Shown here: one piece after another, positions 58,740 to 64,000 of the stretch
How the letters are laid out: each line of letters starts with the position of its first letter
Numbering within the stretch: position 1 is the first letter of the stretch
NCBI RefSeq assembly: GCF_014905175.1
Contig: NC_057788.1
Location: 13,417,404-13,481,403 of the forward strand
From: Aphidius gifuensis
Taxonomy: Eukaryota; Arthropoda; Insecta; Hymenoptera; Braconidae
DNA length: 64,000 nucleotides
Direction of reading: 5' to 3'
Notes under the pieces: model-generated
Database searches by the model: none
What the model was told of the DNA's origin: nothing
Seen by the model: the letters and a program-made list of their open reading frames with translations, nothing else
Position numbers and translations under genes: made by a program

Positions 58740-59460
58740 AAAAAGTATACATGAAATAGTAATAGAAGTGTTCGGCTGACTAGTTGTTCGATAAATAAAT
58801 ATTTATACCCTAACGGTACGGTCCAACCCCTTATGAACCGTTATTAAACAGTTGTCTCGAGGTTGGAATGTGCGCGAAAAAAACCGAAAACAAACCCTTC
58901 TTAAACCTAAAAATAACCAAATGAGAACTAACTGTTAGTTAACTGTTGATAAACCTTGTTGAAACCCGAATATTTTGGATTCAAATAACTCACCAAAAAC
59001 TAACCAGAAACTAACTCTTTTGGGTCACCATTTATGGTTTACTCATAGTTTATTTAGGGTTCGTTGGCGGTTAATTGAACTTAGTTTATTCGTAGATGGT
59101 TAGCGGTTCGTTAACGGTAATTATCTGATTATATACTACAGTAAAAAAAGTAGTTACGGTGAGCAGTGGGGGTGGTATTTCTCATCGGTCGTCCGCCGCG
59201 GAAGGAAACCTAGAACAACTATGTAACAAGCGGTGATCAAAAATGCGTTGGATTATAAATGTGTGAATGAACTGGACAATTTTTTTTTTTAATTAAGCAT
59301 GTGTATGTGCGAGTTTGTATGTGGTTCTCCATGAGCCAAAAGAACACAAAAGAATACATAGATTGTCATATCATGAAAATATTCAAGCGATGAATAAATA
59401 CTTCTAGTTAGTCTGCTCAAAAATAGTCAAACAGATGATCTATTAATAACAACTATTATA
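58740..59460. other. No gene seen
   Basis: A block at about 58800-59130 is rich in ACCG, AACTAAC and GGTTAG words on both strands, suggesting a degenerate foldback or dispersed repeat. Confidence 0.4.
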
Positions 59461-59860
59461 TTTTCTCCGTCACCGATCCCATGCCGGAAAAATTTTCTCC
59501 TACACTTCTTTTTATCTATCGGCCTGACAATTCCTAAGCTAATATTATTGTTAATTTTTTTTCAATTTTTCGATTATGTTTAATTGCAAATAGATGAATC
59601 ATTAGGGACTGTAGCGCGTTCTCTCTCTTTTTCCACCTCTGTGATTATATGAGTGTAAAGCACCCACTACCAAAGCGCCGCATGTTGCCTCTGCCGCGTA
59701 ACAGGCTATCATTTATAATGAATAATAACTCGGTTGTTTATTAAGATATGAAACCGAATAAACGCCCATCACGATCTCCGTAATAAGCTCTTTGATTTAA
59801 AGAAAAAATCACAATGATCGGTTCGGTAGTTGCTGAGAACATTAGCAACAAAGTTTTTCA
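59460..59860 (-). repeat. Dispersed repeat, inverted mate of 21655-22055
   Basis: Order of shared words matches the copy at 21655 after reverse complementing. It differs by indels and about one base in six by eye. Confidence 0.7.
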
Positions 59861-60099
59861 TTTTCACATTTATATATATATATAGATTATAATATTCTGT
59901 GTTAAGTTTCTGAATTAGAATTTCATTTACATAGAACCTTAATATTATAACTAATCAATAAATTTAAAAATTTCTATCATAATTGTTAATGACTGAATGA
60001 ACATAATAGTTCACTCGGAAGGAGAGCGAAAAAGACAACTAGTCAAAAATATATTAATGCAACGAGAGATCTTTCAATTACTATTTATTAGAATTACTA

Positions 60100-60116
60100 A
60101 AGAAGTTTCACTTCCC
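60100..60116 (+). repeat. Copy of the AAGAAGTTTCACTTCCC dispersed repeat
   Basis: Followed by TGTGCGTACAATAACACAC and a T run, as in the copies at 15533 and 36561. Confidence 0.75.
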
Positions 60117-60355
60117 TGTGCGTACAATAACACACATCTTTTTTTTTTTTTTTTGTTTAGTAGTCCAAAAAAATCACTATTTTTACAGCAGATAACATCA
60201 CAAATTTTTGTTCACATGCACCTGATGAAAAATTTTTACTTGAAAAGGTAATTATAAAAAAAATAAACATATTAAAAGTTGAACTGATAATTTTTGTTTA
60301 GCATTCAAACAGAAATAAATCAACCATTATTAAAATGTTAATTTAAATGTTTTAG

Positions 60356-60595
60356 GTTGTGTTGATTTTGGGGATGGCTGGTGGATTACGTAGAGGTGAA
60401 CTATATCATCTTGCTGTAACAGATGTCAAAAAAAATCAAGATGGTTTTTTGGTGTCTATTCATGAAACAAAAAATGGTGAACCCAAATCATCAGTTGTAA
60501 TGGGTCAGCTATGTCATTTTATTAGCAAATATTTATCATTACGTCAAAATAATATTACAATTGCTAATTTTATCAAGTTAATATTTAAAATTTAA
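60356..60595 (+). pseudogene. Tyrosine recombinase exon (Crypton-like)
   Basis: Frame opens directly after an acceptor AATGTTTTAG (ending 60355). GMAGGLRRGELYHLAVTDVK matches the box I region of tyrosine recombinases, where the second Arg is catalytic, followed by the strand-rich FLVSIHETKNGEPKSSVV. It stops after 79 codons; the C-terminal His-X-X-Arg and Tyr are not seen nearby. Crypton or related YR elements of insects are the nearest guess. It could also be a domesticated exon. Confidence 0.6.
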
Positions 60596-60756
60596 AAGTT
60601 TTGTTATATAAACAAGACACGTTACTCAATTAAAAATAAAAAATGCTTCTTTTAATGTATTAATTTATATGTTATTATCATTTTAATAATAAATTAAATA
60701 AGTTTTCATATCAATATGTATTTGTTTAAATTAGTTCAAGGGTACAAAATAGTTCC

Positions 60757-60904
60757 TCAACTTTGTTCCATCAATTCATTGAACTTTGTGTTGTCATCCT
60801 TATCATCAGCATCTGATTTTGGTATTTTTGATACTTGATTTTTCGGTTTTGTATTTGGAGTTTTAAGACTAGCTGAAGCAAACTTTTCTAATGGTGGCCA
60901 TTTG
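60757..60904 (-). other. Possible short terminal coding exon
   Basis: A minus-strand frame of about 50 codons reads KWPPLEKFASASLKTPNTKP and ends in FNELMEQS before a TGA at 60757-60759. Composition looks coding, but there is no homologue I recognise and no supporting start. Confidence 0.25.
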
Positions 60905-61155
60905 AAAAATTTGAAAAAAATGAATCGTAAACGTAACCTAATTTATTAAACAACGTAAGAATAATGTCAAGGGACGCAACGTTGATCACTTGATATCGAG
61001 TATCGACGTTATTGTCTCGTATTTTCCATGTCGTTTGTGACGAAAAATAGTGTTCGACACTCGGTACCAAAACAGCGATCTGTGCATGACGGATATAATC
61101 TTGTGGAACACTCGCCCAAAGTCTCGTCTAAATCTCGACTACGCCTTCGGCACAA

Positions 61156-62470
61156 GTGAAAAAACGCAAACTTGATCAACGATTAAGTCAGTTTGTTGAC
61201 TCTATTTCACAAAAAGAACAAAAACAATTGAATGTTTTACTGTCAAAATCTCTTGCAACACACCACTCAAAGTCGTAGAATCAAGTCTCCATCAATCTTT
61301 TTGAAGCAATGAGACTTTAATTCCAAGTACCTAAGGTATCAGATTCATCAACTGATTTGTTGTATAATTTACATAAACAAATGGAAGACTTCAATACATT
61401 TCCAAGTTTACAAGGAATTCTTATCATCAAAAAAGTAAGAAAAAAATTTCCATATCAATTGATGGCGTTTATTAATATGCAGAATAACAATCTTATCTAT
61501 TTAACAACAATGAAAGTTGCGAGAGATTTTAATTGGAATCGAATTATTCTTGATGCAAAACAATTAGTTGATGGGAAAGGAGTTTCAATATATGCTGTTA
61601 TGATCAACGACAACATTGGTCTTATTGATAAAGCAGGCTTTAAAAATTTATGGCTTCTACGATGCAATTGGTCTTTTTCAGTACTGATAGAGAAAAAACT
61701 CGTTCCACTAGACGTAATAAATCAAGCTCAGTTATTATTAGAAGCATTTTCAGAGATCTTCAGAGATGTCTCAAAAATTAATTAAAAATAGAGGAAGTAC
61801 TTTTAATGCTACAAAAGACAAAGTAAATTGTCAAAACTGGTATTTGCTTTCTACATGCTTGGAAAATTTAAACTCCATGTCAAATATGTAAGTTGATAGA
61901 ACAGTTGGACATGATACTAAAGTAGTTAAATCTTTGATAGATCCGAAGGTCGAAGGAAAACTACAATATAATATTAATTTATTAACACCCATTGTGTCAA
62001 TCATTGGAAAGTCTGAAAAACAAAATAACATTATAATAACTTAAAAGTGGTTAATTTCAGCAGCTAGTAGCCAATATGATCCTATCTATAGTAAAATAGA
62101 TACAATAATGACACCAGCTGCTTCAACAGCAAATCTTGTCCATCCTTCATACCGTGGAACAAATTTTATTGGAGAGTTCTACCATGACAAAATAACTGTA
62201 GAGTTTTTAGTAGAAGGAGTTGATGAATCTAGAGTACAAGATTTCATTTGCTATAGTGATTCAAAAAGTATTCTTAAAAATACTTGTCTCCGAGAGTTCG
62301 GTAATCCATTTAGTTTCTGGGATATTGTCAAAAAGTTCCATTCAAAATTGTCCCATCTGGCATTAAAATTGCTTCAAATACGTGCAGCTGGTGTACCGAA
62401 GCTAGAATTATTTAACAACAATATACAGACTTACTTGACTCCTGAACGTCTCGAAAAACTCGAAAAATGT
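61156..62470 (+). pseudogene. hAT-like transposase (DUF659 type), C-terminal half
   Basis: Text begins with VKKRKLDQRLSQFVDSISQK, typical of the leader of insect hAT-like proteins. It continues in the same frame past stops to a 142-codon part (61357-61785) with the DUF659-type RNase H segment (VYAVMINDN-like). One frameshift near 61780 leads to the second part, with NWYLLSTCLENLN near 61835, LVHPSYRGTNF near 62138 and the hAT dimerisation region SFWDIVKKFHSKLSHLALKLLQ near 62315-62380. Several stops (61276, 61786, about 61890, 62043) show it is inactive. Confidence 0.72.
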
Positions 62471-62574
62471 TTTACACTCCAAACTTTTATAACGAAAACT
62501 TATTTATTTCTCAGTGCCGTTGATTTAATCATTATTTTAAGTTTTTTTATTACTCAAACAAAAAGTATTTTTTC

Positions 62575-62815
62575 CTCACTGAGGCACTTTTTTTACTACT
62601 TTTTTCTACGCGTTCGCGTGAAAGTATTATCTCACTCTCCGCTCCACACGTCTTTTTCACTTTACCGTGCGTAACTTTCATTTTACCGTAAAAATCATTT
62701 TACCGGAAGTTTCGATTAAAGTGAAGAAGACGTGTACAGGAAAAGTGAGATAATAATTCACTTTACCACAACAAACGCGTTTAAAAAAGAAGAAAAAAAA
62801 TGCCCACGTGAGGAA
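62575..62815. repeat. Imperfect foldback, ~100-bp arms
   Basis: CCTCAC..GGCA, TATTATCTCACT, ACACGTCTTTTTCACTTTA on the left reappear inverted on the right (TAAAGTGAAGAAGACGTGT, AGTGAGATAATA, TGCCCACGTGAGG). Confidence 0.75.
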
Positions 62816-62918
62816 AAATGTATGTGAGATCAGGGGGTTAAGCAGAATTTTATCAAACACTACTGTACCCCCTAGTATCACAATATACTATTTTTTACTT
62901 GTTTATTTTATACTGTAA

Positions 62919-62967
62919 ATCAAGAGGCACGGTAGTGCCTCGCGTCAAGTATAAAAAAAAAAGTGGG
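62919..62967 (+). repeat. Mate of the repeat at 40211-40267
   Basis: AATCAAGAGGCACGGTAGTG then CCTCGCGTCAAGTATAAA; includes the hairpin GAGGCAC-GGTA-GTGCCTC. Confidence 0.8.
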
Positions 62968-64000
62968 TATATATATGTAGGTATTTTTTTTTTCAAAAAA
63001 TGAATTGACGCATAGAAGGACGTCGGAGTTAACTTGATGAAACTTCGTTATTTTTTCTAAGTTTCTGGTTTTTTTTTATACATATAGGTATATGAGCAGG
63101 TTTACCAATTCCGAACGTCGGTTTGGGCCTCGACCCTTCAGATCTTTTTCAAACTTTGTAAGTCGATAGTTCTCTTCGAAAGAGTAACTGAAATTTTTTT
63201 TCAGATTTTATCGATAATTATTTTAGTTAGTTATGATATGGGTAATTCCATGATATTTACGAAATTTTTTTTTTTATCAATTTTTTCGGTGTTTTATTTG
63301 AAATTGAATATTAGTTGAAGAATACCTCTTGATTTAAAACTTCGGTATGAACTGTAACCTGTGGTTTTAAAATTATTTGAATTTCTATTTTGTATTTAAA
63401 TTTTACCACCAAGTTACACACTAATATCAAATTTACACCTGAAATGAGGCCAGGTGAATAATAATTAACAAAACAAAAACAAGTTCAAATTTAACACCAG
63501 TATACTTTAATATTATTACTGATATATCGCAGTTTCACACTCATACTTCCATACTAATCACACACATACAGATACCAGTTGATATTGTTGATGACGCTGA
63601 TGGTGATTCCCCAAGTGACGCCGTATATGAGTTGGCTGATGCAATGCCAGGTTGATGATGCTACCAGGTTGCCTTCACGACTCCCAAAAGCCAATTGATT
63701 GTATTATTTGTTTATTGCTGTTGATCAATCAGCAATAAATACCAGTTGGTGATATTGTTCTAGCTCTCAATATTATTGATTAAACAATTTATTGATGTTT
63801 AATAATTAATATGTATGATGTTGTTCACCAATAGCTTCACCATGTGCACCAGGTGATATTGGAGAACTTTGAATTATATTAATTATTGATTTTCTATATT
63901 GAAACACTTTGCTTGTGTGTATTATTAACAATATGATTCTTACTTGAATAAGTACTATTTTGCACGTTATGAATATGATATTTGAAATTTTAATATCTTA
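62968..64000. other. No gene seen
   Basis: AT-rich. From 63580 on, ACCAGTTG.TGATATTG-type words recur (63590, 63742, 63850), suggesting a repeat unit, but no frame or terminus was found before the window ends. Confidence 0.45.

Overview
The window looks like a piece of an AT-rich insect genome. The transposon families, the intron-like splice sites and the tRNA-derived SINE are all eukaryotic; a parasitoid wasp or other hymenopteran is plausible but not provable from this sequence. I find no convincing host single-copy gene. Almost everything that can be explained is transposable-element DNA in layers: LTR retrotransposons, a Helentron, a CACTA-like gene, several hAT-type elements, foldback elements, a SINE and long AT-rich simple repeats.

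Layout, left part. 1-8012 is a Ty3/gypsy-type LTR element on the + strand: 5' LTR cut by the window edge, 3' LTR at 6894-8012, a tRNA-Lys primer site and a polypurine tract. Its LTRs are nearly identical but its genes are frameshifted and most of the integrase is gone. It carries an extra CCHC-protein cassette (951-2422) with its own TATA box and poly(A) signal ahead of gag. 9043-15156 is a broken Helentron (Rep, Pif1-type helicase, endonuclease). 16.7-18.2 kb is a 1.5-kb ATT/AAT microsatellite, followed directly by a SINE with 17-bp target duplications. 18.6-24.5 kb holds unrecognised gene debris and solo arms of repeat families.

Middle part. 24507-26335 is a hAT-type element carrying a second, smaller hAT-type MITE; both have clean 8-bp target duplications. 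26552-29065 (minus) is a CACTA/EnSpm-like transposase whose coding frame is conserved over about 2.5 kb but is interrupted by several stop codons. 31.1-32.4, 42.8-43.7 and 47.5-48.4 kb are long terminal-inverted-repeat or foldback elements. 43.7-46.3 kb is an internally deleted LTR element on the minus strand that holds a second copy of the MITE.

Right part. 48758-58496 (minus) is a large env-bearing LTR element with a tRNA-Leu primer site. It has gag in two overlapping frames, a broken protease, and a 1348-codon reading frame running from reverse transcriptase and RNase H straight into an envelope-like glycoprotein with no integrase. An unknown 429-residue protein follows. Beyond its LTR lie a small J-domain exon (58569), a tyrosine-recombinase exon (60356) and a hAT transposase pseudogene (61156-62470).

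The most interesting items are the integrase-less RT-Env open frame with its unknown companion protein, the extra promoter-ORF-poly(A) cassette in the first LTR element with its strong TCTCG word bias, the tRNA T-arm-like segment inside a gag gene, and the miniature J-domain exon. The two large LTR elements both lack an integrase core, so neither could move without help.
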